Shown piece after piece: positions 22,066 through 30,323 of a stretch of DNA of 64,000 nucleotides (position 1 is its first letter; every line of letters begins with the position of its first letter). The stretch lies in NCBI GenBank assembly GCA_902782305.1, contig CACZMV010000017.1:49528-113527 (forward strand), read 5' to 3'. Origin of the DNA: an uncultured Prevotellaceae bacterium. Its GTDB lineage: Bacteria; Bacteroidota; Bacteroidia; Bacteroidales; Bacteroidaceae. Under the pieces are notes generated by a model, which was given only the letters and a program-made list of their open reading frames with translations, did not search any database and was not told the origin of the DNA. Position numbers and translations under genes: made by a program.

Positions 22066-23582
22066 AAACGGAAAGTGGATTTGAGAAGTTGAGGAAGAGG
22101 ATAGGGATGGTGATGGGCCCGCTGTGTGCCCTGCTGATTTGGATGATGCCTATCGAGGGTATTTCGGAGTCGGCACACCATATGTTGGCCATCATGTCGC
22201 TGGTGGCTATCTGGTGGATTACGGAGCCGGTGCCCATCCCGGTGACGTCGCTGTTAGGTCCGACGCTGTGTGTGGTGCTGGACATTGCGCCGATGAAAGA
22301 TGCCTTTGGCAACTTTGCCAATCCGATGATATTCCTATTTATGGGTGGTTTCCTGTTGGCGAAGGGTATGATGGTGAACGGGCTGGACAAGCGCATGGCC
22401 TACGGAATCATGTCGATGAAATGGGTGGGTGATTCGCCCCGGAAGATATTCCTGGCCATCGGACTGGCATGTATGCTTTGCTCGGGATGGATCAGCAATA
22501 CGGCTACGGCAGCGATGATGTTTCCCATTGCCTTAGGACTGCTGGAGGCTATCCGCGAGATGATGGCTGCCAACGGAAAGACCATCGACCTGGCGAACTA
22601 TAAGTATGCCACGGGACTGATGCTGATGACGGCCTATGCGTGTAGCATCGGTGGTGTGATGACGCCCATCGGCACGCCCCCGAACATTATCATGATTGGT
22701 TTCCTGGACCAGTTGGCTCCGCAGGCTCCGTCGATATCGTTCTTCCAATGGATGATATGGGGCATCGTGGCCATGGTGCTTTACTTCCTGATAGCTTATG
22801 TAGTGCTGTGGAGGATGTTCCCGGCTGACGTGAAGCATATCGAGGGTGCCCGTGAGTTTATCAGAGAAAATGTGAACTCGCTGGGCAAGTGGACCACGGC
22901 TCAGAAGAGCACCATCATTGCCTTTACGGTGGCCGTGGTGCTGTGGGTGGCGCCCAGTGTGCTGAGCATAGTCTATGGGGCGAAGTCGGACGTGATGACA
23001 TTCTACGACAACCACTTCCCGGAATCCATCGCTGCCATGGTGGGCGGACTGTTGCTGTTCTTCCTGCCTGGAGATCGGAAGAAGGGTGAGACCGCGCTGA
23101 GCTGGAAGGATGGTGTGGAAGGTATCGAGTGGGGCACGCTGCTGCTCTTTGGCGGTGGCTTGGCCATGGGTGCGATGATGTACACCACGGGACTGTCGGC
23201 ATGGATTGGCAACGGTATCAAGGAGGTTTTGGGTGACGACCCGTCGGAGTGGGCCTTTGTGGGTGTGTTCTGTGTAACGACCCTGATTATGTCGGAGTTG
23301 ACGTCGCACACTGCATCGACCAATCTGATAGCGCCTATCGCCATTGGGGCGGCCCTATCGTTGGATATGAGTCCAATCCCCGTGGCTATCGGCATTGCCC
23401 TGTCGTCGTCATTAGGATTTATGATGCCGGTATCGACACCGCCTAACGCCATTGTCTATGCGTCGGGCTATGTGCCCATCACGAAGATGATCAAAACAGG
23501 ATTCATTATTGACCTGATAGGTATTACGGTGGTAACTATCCCTGTGGTGATGTTGTTGGTGAAATGGGTAATGGGCGTTTGA
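22062..23582 (+). CDS. SLC13/DASS-family sodium-anion symporter
   Basis: This 506-residue inner-membrane transporter has 11-12 predicted TM segments, of the divalent anion:sodium symporter family (dicarboxylates, or sulfate). The paired hairpin motifs are visible: [13 protein letters not shown] (SNT motif) in the first repeat and [16 protein letters not shown] in the second. [11 protein letters not shown] and [13 protein letters not shown] are matching elements after each. Substrate cannot be read reliably; succinate or another C4-dicarboxylate is typical for gut Bacteroidales. Translationally coupled to engB. Confidence 0.9.
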   Translation: MKTESGFEKLRKRIGMVMGPLCALLIWMMPIEGISESAHHMLAIMSLVAIWWITEPVPIPVTSLLGPTLCVVLDIAPMKDAFGNFANPMIFLFMGGFLLAKGMMVNGLDKRMAYGIMSMKWVGDSPRKIFLAIGLACMLCSGWISNTATAAMMFPIALGLLEAIREMMAANGKTIDLANYKYATGLMLMTAYACSIGGVMTPIGTPPNIIMIGFLDQLAPQAPSISFFQWMIWGIVAMVLYFLIAYVVLWRMFPADVKHIEGAREFIRENVNSLGKWTTAQKSTIIAFTVAVVLWVAPSVLSIVYGAKSDVMTFYDNHFPESIAAMVGGLLLFFLPGDRKKGETALSWKDGVEGIEWGTLLLFGGGLAMGAMMYTTGLSAWIGNGIKEVLGDDPSEWAFVGVFCVTTLIMSELTSHTASTNLIAPIAIGAALSLDMSPIPVAIGIALSSSLGFMMPVSTPPNAIVYASGYVPITKMIKTGFIIDLIGITVVTIPVVMLLVKWVMGV

Positions 23583-23609
23583 AGATTAAAGATTAAAAAT
23601 TAAAGATTA
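23582..23609. repeat. 7-base repeat spacer (AAGATTA)
   Basis: Four units AAGATTA, AAGATTA, AAAATTA, AAGATTA fill the space between the transporter and ABC-F genes, the first overlapping the TGA. Confidence 0.7.
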
Positions 23610-23616
23610 AATCCCA

Positions 23617-25395
23617 ATGACACCGTATTTGGACGTACAACACCTGACGAAGTCGTTTGGCGCGCTTACGCTGTTCCGCGATATCAGTTTCTCTATTGGC
23701 GAAGGCCAGAAGGTGGGGCTGATTGCGAAGAATGGGACGGGGAAGTCGACGTTGCTCTCGATACTTTGCGGTAAGGAGGGCTACGACGCGGGGGACATCG
23801 TGTTCCGCAGGGACCTGAAGATAGGGTTTCTGGAGCAGAGTCCGACGTTTGACCCGGAGGAGACAGTGCTGGACGCGTGTTTCAATCACCAGGGAGATCC
23901 GGAGAAGGTGTTGAAGGCCAAGCAGGTGTTGACGCAACTGAAGATCAAGGACTTGGAGCAGCCCATGGGGCAACTGAGTGGCGGACAGCAGAAACGGGTG
24001 GCACTGGCCAACGTGCTGTTGACGGAGCCTGACCTGCTGATACTGGACGAGCCCACGAACCATCTGGACTTGGAGATGATAGAATGGTTGGAGGGGTTCC
24101 TGCAGCGGGGCAACAGGACGCTGCTGATGGTGACGCACGACCGATTCTTCCTGGACCGTGTATGCTCGGTGATTCTGGAGCTGGACGACCGAACCATCTA
24201 TACCTATCGGGGCAACTATGCCTACTATCTGGAGAAGCGTCAGGAGCGCATAGACAACCGCAGGGCGGAGATAGCGCGCGCCAACAACCTATACCGCACG
24301 GAACTGGAATGGATGCGACGGATGCCGCAGGCACGCGGTCATAAGGCGCGCTACCGAGAGGAGGCTTTCTACGAACTGGAGAAGGTGGCGAAACAGCGAT
24401 TGGAGGAGCGCCAGCTGCGGTTGAAGGCATCGAACGTGTATATCGGAAGCAAGATTTTCGAGATACAATATGTCTCGAAGAAATTCGAGGATGTGGTCAT
24501 CCTGAAGGACTTCTACTATAACTTCTCGCGGTTTGAGAAGATGGGTATTGTGGGGTCGAACGGTACGGGTAAATCGACGTTTATCAAGATGCTGCTGGGA
24601 CTGGAACCGGTGGATGAAGGACACATCGTGATAGGTGATACGGTGAGGTTCGGGTATTTCTCGCAAGATGGTCTGCAATTCAATGAGCAACAGAAGGTTA
24701 TCGACGTGATCACCGATATTGCCGACTATGTGGAATTGGGCGGTGGAAAGAAACTGTCGGCTTCGCAATTGCTGCAATATTTCCTGTTTACGCCCGAGCA
24801 ACAATATAATTATGTGTATAAATTGAGCGGTGGTGAGCGCAGAAAATTGTACCTTTGCACCGTGCTGATGCGCAACCCCAACTTCCTGGTGCTGGATGAG
24901 CCAACCAACGACCTGGACATCGTGACGCTGCAGATTCTGGAGGAATACCTGCAGGATTTTCCCGGGTGTGTGATTGTGGTATCGCACGACCGCTACTTTA
25001 TGGATAAGGTGGTGGACCATCTGCTGGTGTTCAAAGGCCAGGGTGAGATCAAGGATTTCCCCGGAAACTATACACAGTATCGGGAGTGGGCCAGCCTGGA
25101 GGAAAATAAGACTAGTAGCTCTAGTAGCTCTTGTAGCACCAATACGGCTGGTAAGCCCAGCTACCGCCACGATGACCGCAGGCGCCTGTCGTACAAGGAG
25201 AAGCGCGAGATGGAGCAGTTGGAGAAGGACATCGCTGCGCTGGAGGATGAGAAGAAAAAGATAGAAGAGGCTCTTTGCGGAGGTACCACCGAGGTGGAAG
25301 AAATCACCGCGATGAGCAAGCGGTTACCCCAACTCAATGAAGAATTGGACGAAAAGTCCATGCGTTGGTTAGAATTGAGTGAGGTTAATGGTTAA
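23617..25395 (+). CDS. ABC-F family ATPase, Uup-like
   Basis: This 592-residue soluble protein has two ABC domains and no TM segments, so it is an ABC-F translation factor rather than a transporter. Walker A motifs are AKNGTGKST (residues about 38-46) and GSNGTGKST, signatures LSGGQQKR and LSGGERRK, and Walker B LLILDEPTNHLD and FLVLDEPTNDLD. The inter-domain linker (YRTELEWMRRMPQARGHKAR) is the ribosome-reaching arm. A long C-terminal coiled coil (KREMEQLEKDIAALEDEKKK) after a serine-rich linker is typical of Uup. The linker SSSSSSCST is encoded by a 9-base repeat. Confidence 0.88.
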   Translation: MTPYLDVQHLTKSFGALTLFRDISFSIGEGQKVGLIAKNGTGKSTLLSILCGKEGYDAGDIVFRRDLKIGFLEQSPTFDPEETVLDACFNHQGDPEKVLKAKQVLTQLKIKDLEQPMGQLSGGQQKRVALANVLLTEPDLLILDEPTNHLDLEMIEWLEGFLQRGNRTLLMVTHDRFFLDRVCSVILELDDRTIYTYRGNYAYYLEKRQERIDNRRAEIARANNLYRTELEWMRRMPQARGHKARYREEAFYELEKVAKQRLEERQLRLKASNVYIGSKIFEIQYVSKKFEDVVILKDFYYNFSRFEKMGIVGSNGTGKSTFIKMLLGLEPVDEGHIVIGDTVRFGYFSQDGLQFNEQQKVIDVITDIADYVELGGGKKLSASQLLQYFLFTPEQQYNYVYKLSGGERRKLYLCTVLMRNPNFLVLDEPTNDLDIVTLQILEEYLQDFPGCVIVVSHDRYFMDKVVDHLLVFKGQGEIKDFPGNYTQYREWASLEENKTSSSSSSCSTNTAGKPSYRHDDRRRLSYKEKREMEQLEKDIAALEDEKKKIEEALCGGTTEVEEITAMSKRLPQLNEELDEKSMRWLELSEVNG

Positions 25396-25418
25396 TGATT
25401 AAAGGTTAAGGGTTAAAG
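25384..25418. repeat. 7-base repeat spacer (GTTAATG)
   Basis: Five heptamers GTTAATG, GTTAATG, ATTAAAG, GTTAAGG, GTTAAAG run from the last codons of the ABC-F gene up to the base before the recR ATG. Confidence 0.75.
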
Positions 25419-26036
25419 ATGCAACAACAATATCCATCACAACTACTGGAGAAGGCAGTGCAGCAGTTTGCTAAACTGCCGGGCATCGGGCGCAAGACAG
25501 CCTTGCGGCTGGTGCTGCACCTGTTGCGCCAAGAGGAAGAGGAGGTGACACAATTGGCTGATGCCATCAGCAGGATGCGCAAAGAGGTGAGGCGCTGTAA
25601 GGTGTGCCATAACATCAGTGACAGCGAGCTGTGTCCCATCTGCAGCAATCCCAGAAGGGATGGCAGCACGATCTGCGTGGTGGAGAACATTCAGGACGTG
25701 ATGGCTGTGGAGAACACGCAACAGTTTCACGGGCTGTATCATGTGCTGGGGGGCGTGATATCGCCCATGGACGGTATCGGACCGTCGGACCTGGAGATAG
25801 AATCGCTGGTGGAGCGGGTGAGCAAAGGTGAGGTGAAGGAGGTGATTCTAGCGTTGAGCTCGACCATGGAGGGCGACACCACCAATTTCTACATCTTCCG
25901 TAAACTAGCTCCGTACCACGATGTGAAAATCAGCATCATCGCACGAGGCATCTCGGTGGGGGATGAACTGGAATATACGGATGAAGTGACGCTGGGTCGT
26001 TCGATTCTCAATCGAACGATATTTGAAGGAAAGTGA
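25419..26036 (+). CDS. recR: Recombination protein RecR
   Basis: This 205-residue RecFOR-pathway protein helps load RecA at gaps. Domains in order: helix-hairpin-helix ([16 protein letters not shown]), a four-cysteine zinc finger ([16 protein letters not shown]), and a Toprim domain ([13 protein letters not shown] ... [14 protein letters not shown]) with a C-terminal Walker-B-like segment ([16 protein letters not shown]). Complete and of normal length. Confidence 0.96.
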   Translation: MQQQYPSQLLEKAVQQFAKLPGIGRKTALRLVLHLLRQEEEEVTQLADAISRMRKEVRRCKVCHNISDSELCPICSNPRRDGSTICVVENIQDVMAVENTQQFHGLYHVLGGVISPMDGIGPSDLEIESLVERVSKGEVKEVILALSSTMEGDTTNFYIFRKLAPYHDVKISIIARGISVGDELEYTDEVTLGRSILNRTIFEGK

Positions 26037-26048
26037 GGCGCATACGCT

Positions 26049-26083
26049 AGTGAACAGTGAATAGTGAATAGTGAAGAGTGATG
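26049..26083. repeat. 7-base repeat spacer (AGTGAAT)
   Basis: Five heptamers AGTGAAC, AGTGAAT, AGTGAAT, AGTGAAG, AGTGATG; the last supplies the ATG at 26081. Confidence 0.75.
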
Positions 26084-26320
26084 AATAATGAAGTATTTCA
26101 ATTTTGGTTGACTACCGCAGTAGAACTGATGACGCTGTTGTGTGCCTATCTGGGTGTGCGACTGTATAAGAAGGACTGGAAGTTGAGGATGGCGCTGATT
26201 GTGGTACCCTTGTTGGTGAATGCCGTCCTATACCTTATATATAATACGACCATCTTCTTCTATCTGGGTGTCGTCCTGCTTTTATGTATCCCGTTTGTAT
26301 GGCCAAGAAAGTCAGCATAG
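26081..26320 (+). CDS. Small membrane protein, three predicted TM helices
   Basis: This 79-residue hydrophobic protein has TM segments around FWLTTAVELMTLLCAYLGV, MALIVVPLLVNAVLYLIY and FFYLGVVLLLCIPFVW, separated by a short basic loop (RLYKKDWKLR). It overlaps the glycosyltransferase gene at its 3' end and may be translated with it. I do not recognise the family; small TM partners beside GT2 enzymes sometimes help to position the enzyme at the membrane, but there is no direct evidence. Confidence 0.7.
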   Translation: MNNEVFQFWLTTAVELMTLLCAYLGVRLYKKDWKLRMALIVVPLLVNAVLYLIYNTTIFFYLGVVLLLCIPFVWPRKSA

Positions 26321-27177
26321 TGATTGTCAGCTACAATGTGCGCCCGCAGTTGACCGAGTGCATTGATAGTGTCCGTTTAGCCCTTGCAGGACTGAGCGGA
26401 GACATCACCGTGGTGGACAATTGTTCGAAGGATGATACGGTGGAGTATCTGCAGAAGCACTATCTCGACGTGCAGCTGATCATCAACCAGGAGAATGTAG
26501 GATTTGCCAGAGCCAACAATCAGGCCATCCGGCAGACGGATTCGGAATATGTGTTACTGTTGAACCCCGACACCATCGTCTATGAACCGACCATTCACGG
26601 ATGTATCGACTTTATGGATGCACATCCGGAGGCGGGTGGAACAGGTGTGCGTATGTTGAACCGTGAGGGAAAGGCGGCCCCGGAGTCGCGAAGGGCTATC
26701 CCCACGCCTTGGGTGGCTATGCTGAAGATGCTGGGATGTACGCGTCGGTACTATATGAGCAACCTGCCCTGGGATGAACCCAGTAGGATAGAGGTGATCA
26801 GTGGGGCTTATTGCATGCTGAGGCGCAAGGCACTGGATGAGGTGGGGTTGCTGGATGAAGACTACTTTATGTATGGTGAGGACATCGACCTCAGCTACCG
26901 ACTGCTGAAGGGTGGGTGGCAGAACTGGTATCTGCCTTACGACATCGTGCATTACAAAGGAGGGTCTACGCAAAAGACCTCGTTCCGCTATGTGCACGTG
27001 TTCTATCAGGCGATGCTCATCTTCTTCCGCAAGCACTATGGTCACCTGAGCTTCTTCTTCTCGCTGCCCATCAAGGTGGCCATCTATTTCCGCGCCTTCC
27101 TGGCTTTGATAGAGATGCAATCGGCCCGATTGCGCCAATTTATTAACCCTCGAACCGATGCTTATGAAAAAGATTAG
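26299..27177 (+). CDS. GT2-family glycosyltransferase (rhamnosyltransferase-like)
   Basis: This 292-residue GT-A fold glycosyltransferase probably acts in surface polysaccharide or lipid-linked glycan synthesis. Motifs: N-terminal VSIVIVSYNVRPQLTECI, NVGFARANNQAI, the DxD-type LLNPDTIV, GAYCMLRRKAL and the catalytic-base region YFMYGEDIDLSYRLLKGG, all as in WbbL/rhamnosyltransferase relatives. I prefer the ATG at 26299 (MAKKVSIVIV) over 26284. It overlaps genes on both sides (22 bases upstream, 20 downstream), which marks an operon with recR-GNAT. Donor sugar not determinable. Confidence 0.88.
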   Translation: MAKKVSIVIVSYNVRPQLTECIDSVRLALAGLSGDITVVDNCSKDDTVEYLQKHYLDVQLIINQENVGFARANNQAIRQTDSEYVLLLNPDTIVYEPTIHGCIDFMDAHPEAGGTGVRMLNREGKAAPESRRAIPTPWVAMLKMLGCTRRYYMSNLPWDEPSRIEVISGAYCMLRRKALDEVGLLDEDYFMYGEDIDLSYRLLKGGWQNWYLPYDIVHYKGGSTQKTSFRYVHVFYQAMLIFFRKHYGHLSFFFSLPIKVAIYFRAFLALIEMQSARLRQFINPRTDAYEKD

Positions 27178-27667
27178 ACTGCGAGCCATAGAGCCCGAAG
27201 ACTTGGAACTGCTCTACAAGATAGAGAATGATGTACGCCTGTGGAATGTAGGAGCCACCAACGTGCCGTATTCGCGCTATACCTTGCACGACTATATCGC
27301 TAACTCGGCTGATGATATCTATGCGGACAAGCAGTTGCGCATGATTGTGGAAGATAGGGAGGACAAGACCGTTGGGATTGTGGACTTGATGAATTTCTCG
27401 CCACAGCACTTGCGGGCAGAGACGGGTATTGTCATACTGGATGCGGAGCGCAGGAAGGGTTATGCAACGGAAGCGCTGAACGCTTTATGTGATTATGCCA
27501 GCAGGGTGTTGCACCTGCATCAGCTCTATGGGGTGGTGGGGAAGGACAATCAGGCTGCGTTGGCGCTTTACGAAAAAGCAGGTTTTGCGCGACAAGAAAC
27601 TCTGAAAGAATGGCTGTTTGATGGCAAAAAATACACGGATGCCGTGCTGATGCAAAGATTTTTATAA
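27158..27667 (+). CDS. GNAT-family N-acetyltransferase (RimJ/SpeG-like)
   Basis: This 169-residue acetyltransferase transfers an acetyl group from acetyl-CoA, probably to an amine on a protein, polyamine or sugar. The fold markers are IRLRAIEPEDLELLYKIEND at the N-terminus, TGIVILDAERRKGYATEAL (motif A, with the R/Q-x-x-G-x-A pyrophosphate loop) and NQAALALYEKAGF (motif B). MLMKK at the start gives two in-frame ATGs, 27158 and 27164. It overlaps the glycosyltransferase gene. The substrate is unknown. Confidence 0.85.
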   Translation: MLMKKIRLRAIEPEDLELLYKIENDVRLWNVGATNVPYSRYTLHDYIANSADDIYADKQLRMIVEDREDKTVGIVDLMNFSPQHLRAETGIVILDAERRKGYATEALNALCDYASRVLHLHQLYGVVGKDNQAALALYEKAGFARQETLKEWLFDGKKYTDAVLMQRFL

Positions 27668-27684
27668 AGTTTTTCCGAAAAAGT

Positions 27685-27715
27685 TTTGTATATTCGAAAA
27701 TTCTGATTACCTTTG
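27685..27715 (+). promoter_or_regulatory. Consensus promoter of tRNA-Asp
   Basis: TTTG at 27685-27688, a 19-base gap, TACCTTTG at 27708-27715, 29 bases before the mature tRNA 5' end. Confidence 0.75.
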
Positions 27716-27744
27716 CACCCGCTAAACGACAAAAAGACAATTCT

Positions 27745-27821
27745 GGTGCGTTAGTTCAGTAGGTTAGAATGCCTGCCTGTCACGCAGGAGGTCACGAGTT
27801 CGAGTCTCGTACGCACCGCCA
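27745..27821 (+). tRNA. tRNA-Asp (GTC), CCA encoded
   Basis: A complete cloverleaf: acceptor GGTGCGT / ACGCACC, D-arm GTTC / GAAT, anticodon stem CCTGC / GCAGG around loop CTGTCAC (anticodon GTC), T-stem ACGAG / CTCGT around TTCGAGT, discriminator G at 27818 and encoded CCA at 27819-27821. Confidence 0.95.
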
Positions 27822-27823
27822 AA

Positions 27824-27890
27824 TTCAGTAGGTTAGAATGCCTGCCTGTCACGCAGGAGGTCACGAGTTCGAGTCTCGTACGCACCGCCA
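27824..27890 (+). pseudogene. 5'-truncated tandem copy of tRNA-Asp
   Basis: A perfect 67-base repeat of 27755-27821, two bases after the intact gene. It lacks the 5' acceptor strand and the start of the D-arm, so it cannot form a tRNA by itself. It keeps the 3' half including CCA. The shape (3' part of a tRNA gene directly repeated) is that of an attachment-site duplication or a slippage duplication. Confidence 0.9.
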
Positions 27891-27898
27891 AACATTAG

Positions 27899-27930
27899 AA
27901 AGCTCATTGGATGACTCCAGTGGGCTTTTA
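27899..27930 (+). terminator. Terminator after tRNA-Asp
   Basis: The stem AAGCTCATTGG / CCAGTGGGCTT (two G-U pairs), loop ATGACT, followed by a short T-rich run. Confidence 0.65.
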
Positions 27931-27952
27931 TTACAAAATAGCATTCGGATTT

Positions 27953-28993
27953 ATGAAACAGACAATTCTTGTAACGGGTGGCACAGGATTTATTGGAAGC
28001 CACACCACCGTAGAACTTCAGAACGCAGGCTACGAGGTAGTCATTGTGGACAATCTCTCGAACTCCAACGAGAAAGTGTTGGACGGTATTGAGAAAATTA
28101 CCGGCATTCGTCCCGCCTTCGAAAAGGTAGACTGCTGCGATTATGACGGAATGGAACGTGTGTTCAAGAAATATCCCGGTATTCAGGGCATCATCCACTT
28201 TGCAGCCAGCAAAGCCGTGGGTGAGAGTGTGGAGAAACCCCTGATGTATTACCGCAACAACCTGATGTCGCTGATCAACCTGTTGGAACTGATGCCTGTC
28301 TACAACGTGAAGGGTATCATCTTCTCCAGCAGTTGTACCGTTTATGGTCAGCCCTCACCCGAGAATCTGCCCGTGACAGAGAATGCGCCTATCCAGAAGG
28401 CCTTGTCGCCTTATGGTAATACCAAGCAGATTAATGAGGAAATTATTCAGGACTACATCCACTCGGGGGCTCCTATCAAGTCGATTATCCTGCGTTATTT
28501 CAACCCGATTGGTGCACATCCCTCTGCCTTGATTGGTGAATTGCCCAATGGTGTGCCCATGAACCTGATTCCATTCGTGACGCAGACCGCCATGGGTATC
28601 CGTGAGCAACTGAAGATTTTCGGTAATGATTATAACACGCCCGACAAGACCTGTATCCGCGACTATATCTATGTGGTGGACTTGGCAAAGGCTCATGTGA
28701 AGGCTATGGAGCGTGTACTGGACAAGCCTGAGACCGATGCCGTAGAGGTGTTTAACATCGGAACGGGTCGTGGACTCTCTACCCTGGAGGTAGTGGAAGG
28801 TTTCGAAAAGGCTACCGGTGTGAAGGTGAACTGGACGTATGCGCCCCGTCGTGAGGGTGATATCGAACAGGTGTGGGGTAATGTGGACAAGGCCAACAAG
28901 GTGTTGGGCTGGAAAGCAGACACGCCTACGGATGAGGTGCTGAAGAGTGCCTGGAAATGGCAGCAGAAACTGCGCGAAGACGGAATACAATAA
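27953..28993 (+). CDS. galE: UDP-glucose 4-epimerase
   Basis: This 346-residue NAD-dependent extended SDR interconverts UDP-glucose and UDP-galactose. N-terminal VTGGTGFIGSHTTVELQ is the dinucleotide loop. SSSCTVYGQP holds the catalytic Ser and SPYGNTKQINEE the Tyr-x3-Lys pair. RYFNPIGAHPS is a typical substrate-binding segment. I chose the ATG at 27953 (MKQTILVTGG); an upstream in-frame ATG at 27911 lies in the loop of the tRNA terminator. The next gene starts 3 bases after the stop. Confidence 0.95.
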   Translation: MKQTILVTGGTGFIGSHTTVELQNAGYEVVIVDNLSNSNEKVLDGIEKITGIRPAFEKVDCCDYDGMERVFKKYPGIQGIIHFAASKAVGESVEKPLMYYRNNLMSLINLLELMPVYNVKGIIFSSSCTVYGQPSPENLPVTENAPIQKALSPYGNTKQINEEIIQDYIHSGAPIKSIILRYFNPIGAHPSALIGELPNGVPMNLIPFVTQTAMGIREQLKIFGNDYNTPDKTCIRDYIYVVDLAKAHVKAMERVLDKPETDAVEVFNIGTGRGLSTLEVVEGFEKATGVKVNWTYAPRREGDIEQVWGNVDKANKVLGWKADTPTDEVLKSAWKWQQKLREDGIQ

Positions 28994-28996
28994 CAC

Positions 28997-30220
28997 ATGG
29001 TGAAGATTATAAGATACATATTCTGTTTAACAGCATGGACCTTGCTGACGGTCCCTGTCTGTGGTAAGACAAACCCTAAACAGGTGCGTGCGGACATAGA
29101 CAAGGCGAAGACCTATATCAAGAGCGGTAAGGACTTTGACAAGGCGGAGAAGTTGATGGTGGCGTTGCTGAATGACTCAGCCAACCACGATAACATCAAG
29201 ATATACGCCACTTGGTATGAGTCTGTGCTGGGTCAGTATAATGCGGCCAACGAAAAACTGTATCTGAAGCAGAAATATGATACGGCTGCTTTCTATAACC
29301 TGACGCGTCATTTGCAGGAGGTGGCTGTGGAACTGGATGCACTGGATGTGCGTCCTGACAAAAAGGGTAGGGTCCGGCCTTCGCATCGTGCGGAGAATGC
29401 CGCCCTGCTGAATCCGCTGCGAATCAATATCTATTATGGTGGAACATGGAACGTGCGGAAGGGGGATTACGAGAAGGGCTATACCTTCTTCAACGACTAT
29501 CTGGAGGCTGCCCATCTGCCCTTGTTCGAAGCTTACCATTACGAGCAGAAGGATTCGCTGCTGCCTACTGCGGCCTATTGGGCTACGTTGTGTGGTTATA
29601 GGATGCAGGATGCTGAACGTACGTTGAAATACAGTGAGCTGGCACTGAAAGACAGTGCCAAGGCTACTTTTACCTTACAGTATATGTGTGAGGCCTATCA
29701 GTGGCAGAAGAATGACAGTGCCTATATCCAGACATTGGCAGAAGGCTATGAGCGTTATCCGGAATATCCTTATTTCTTCCCCCGTCTGGCTGACCATTAC
29801 TCCTCACTGGGAAAATATGACAAGGTGTTGGAATTGGCCAGCAGAGGACTGGACATCACGCCGGACAACCCGTTGTTCCTGGTGGCGAAGTCGGTGGCTC
29901 AGCTGAACCTGGAGCAATATGACGATTGCATAGAGACCAGTAGGGCGCTGATGGAGTTGAATGATTCCATGCCCGAACCGTATTTCAATATCGCTACGTG
30001 TTATCTGAATCAGGCGCTGACCATCGAGCAGGAACATGAGCCTCGCAAGAATAGATTGCGCCTGCAGAAACTATACTTTCAAGCGCGTCCGTTTATGGAG
30101 GATTACCGGAGACTGGCACCGGATGACCAGCAGCGATGGGCACCGGCCTTATATCGCATTTATCTCAACCTGAACTTGGGAAAACAGTTCGAAGAGATAG
30201 ACAAATTGATGCGGAAGTAA
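28997..30220 (+). CDS. Exported TPR-repeat protein
   Basis: This 407-residue protein has an N-terminal signal (IIRYIFCLTAWTLLTVPVCG) and a helical body with tetratricopeptide-like pairs. The clearest repeat is near residues 280-320 (LGKYDKVLELASRGLDITPD, QLNLEQYDDCIETSRALME). It is probably periplasmic. It follows galE directly. I cannot name a specific family or partner; TPR proteins generally act as scaffolds. Confidence 0.75.
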   Translation: MVKIIRYIFCLTAWTLLTVPVCGKTNPKQVRADIDKAKTYIKSGKDFDKAEKLMVALLNDSANHDNIKIYATWYESVLGQYNAANEKLYLKQKYDTAAFYNLTRHLQEVAVELDALDVRPDKKGRVRPSHRAENAALLNPLRINIYYGGTWNVRKGDYEKGYTFFNDYLEAAHLPLFEAYHYEQKDSLLPTAAYWATLCGYRMQDAERTLKYSELALKDSAKATFTLQYMCEAYQWQKNDSAYIQTLAEGYERYPEYPYFFPRLADHYSSLGKYDKVLELASRGLDITPDNPLFLVAKSVAQLNLEQYDDCIETSRALMELNDSMPEPYFNIATCYLNQALTIEQEHEPRKNRLRLQKLYFQARPFMEDYRRLAPDDQQRWAPALYRIYLNLNLGKQFEEIDKLMRK

Positions 30221-30243
30221 TATAAAATGTTAAAAAATAGGGT

Positions 30244-30280
30244 AAAGATACTGATTTTGCAAGATAAATCAGTATCTTTG
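30244..30280. promoter_or_regulatory. pgcA promoter inside a perfect inverted repeat
   Basis: The 14-base arms AAAGATACTGATTT (30244-30257) and AAATCAGTATCTTT (30266-30279) are perfect inverses with an 8-base spacer. The right arm contains the -7 element TATCTTTG (30273-30280), and its mirror puts TATCTTTA on the minus strand. This could be a dyad operator over the promoter. Confidence 0.6.
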
Positions 30281-30323
30281 CGTATTGGTTATTCACTAAA
30301 TCTAAAACATATCATTTTGAAGT

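Noticed and set aside
23617-25395. Antibiotic-resistance ABC-F (ribosomal protection)
   Set aside because: The domain layout and long C-terminal coiled coil fit housekeeping Uup-type proteins; no resistance-type extension of the inter-domain arm is evident.
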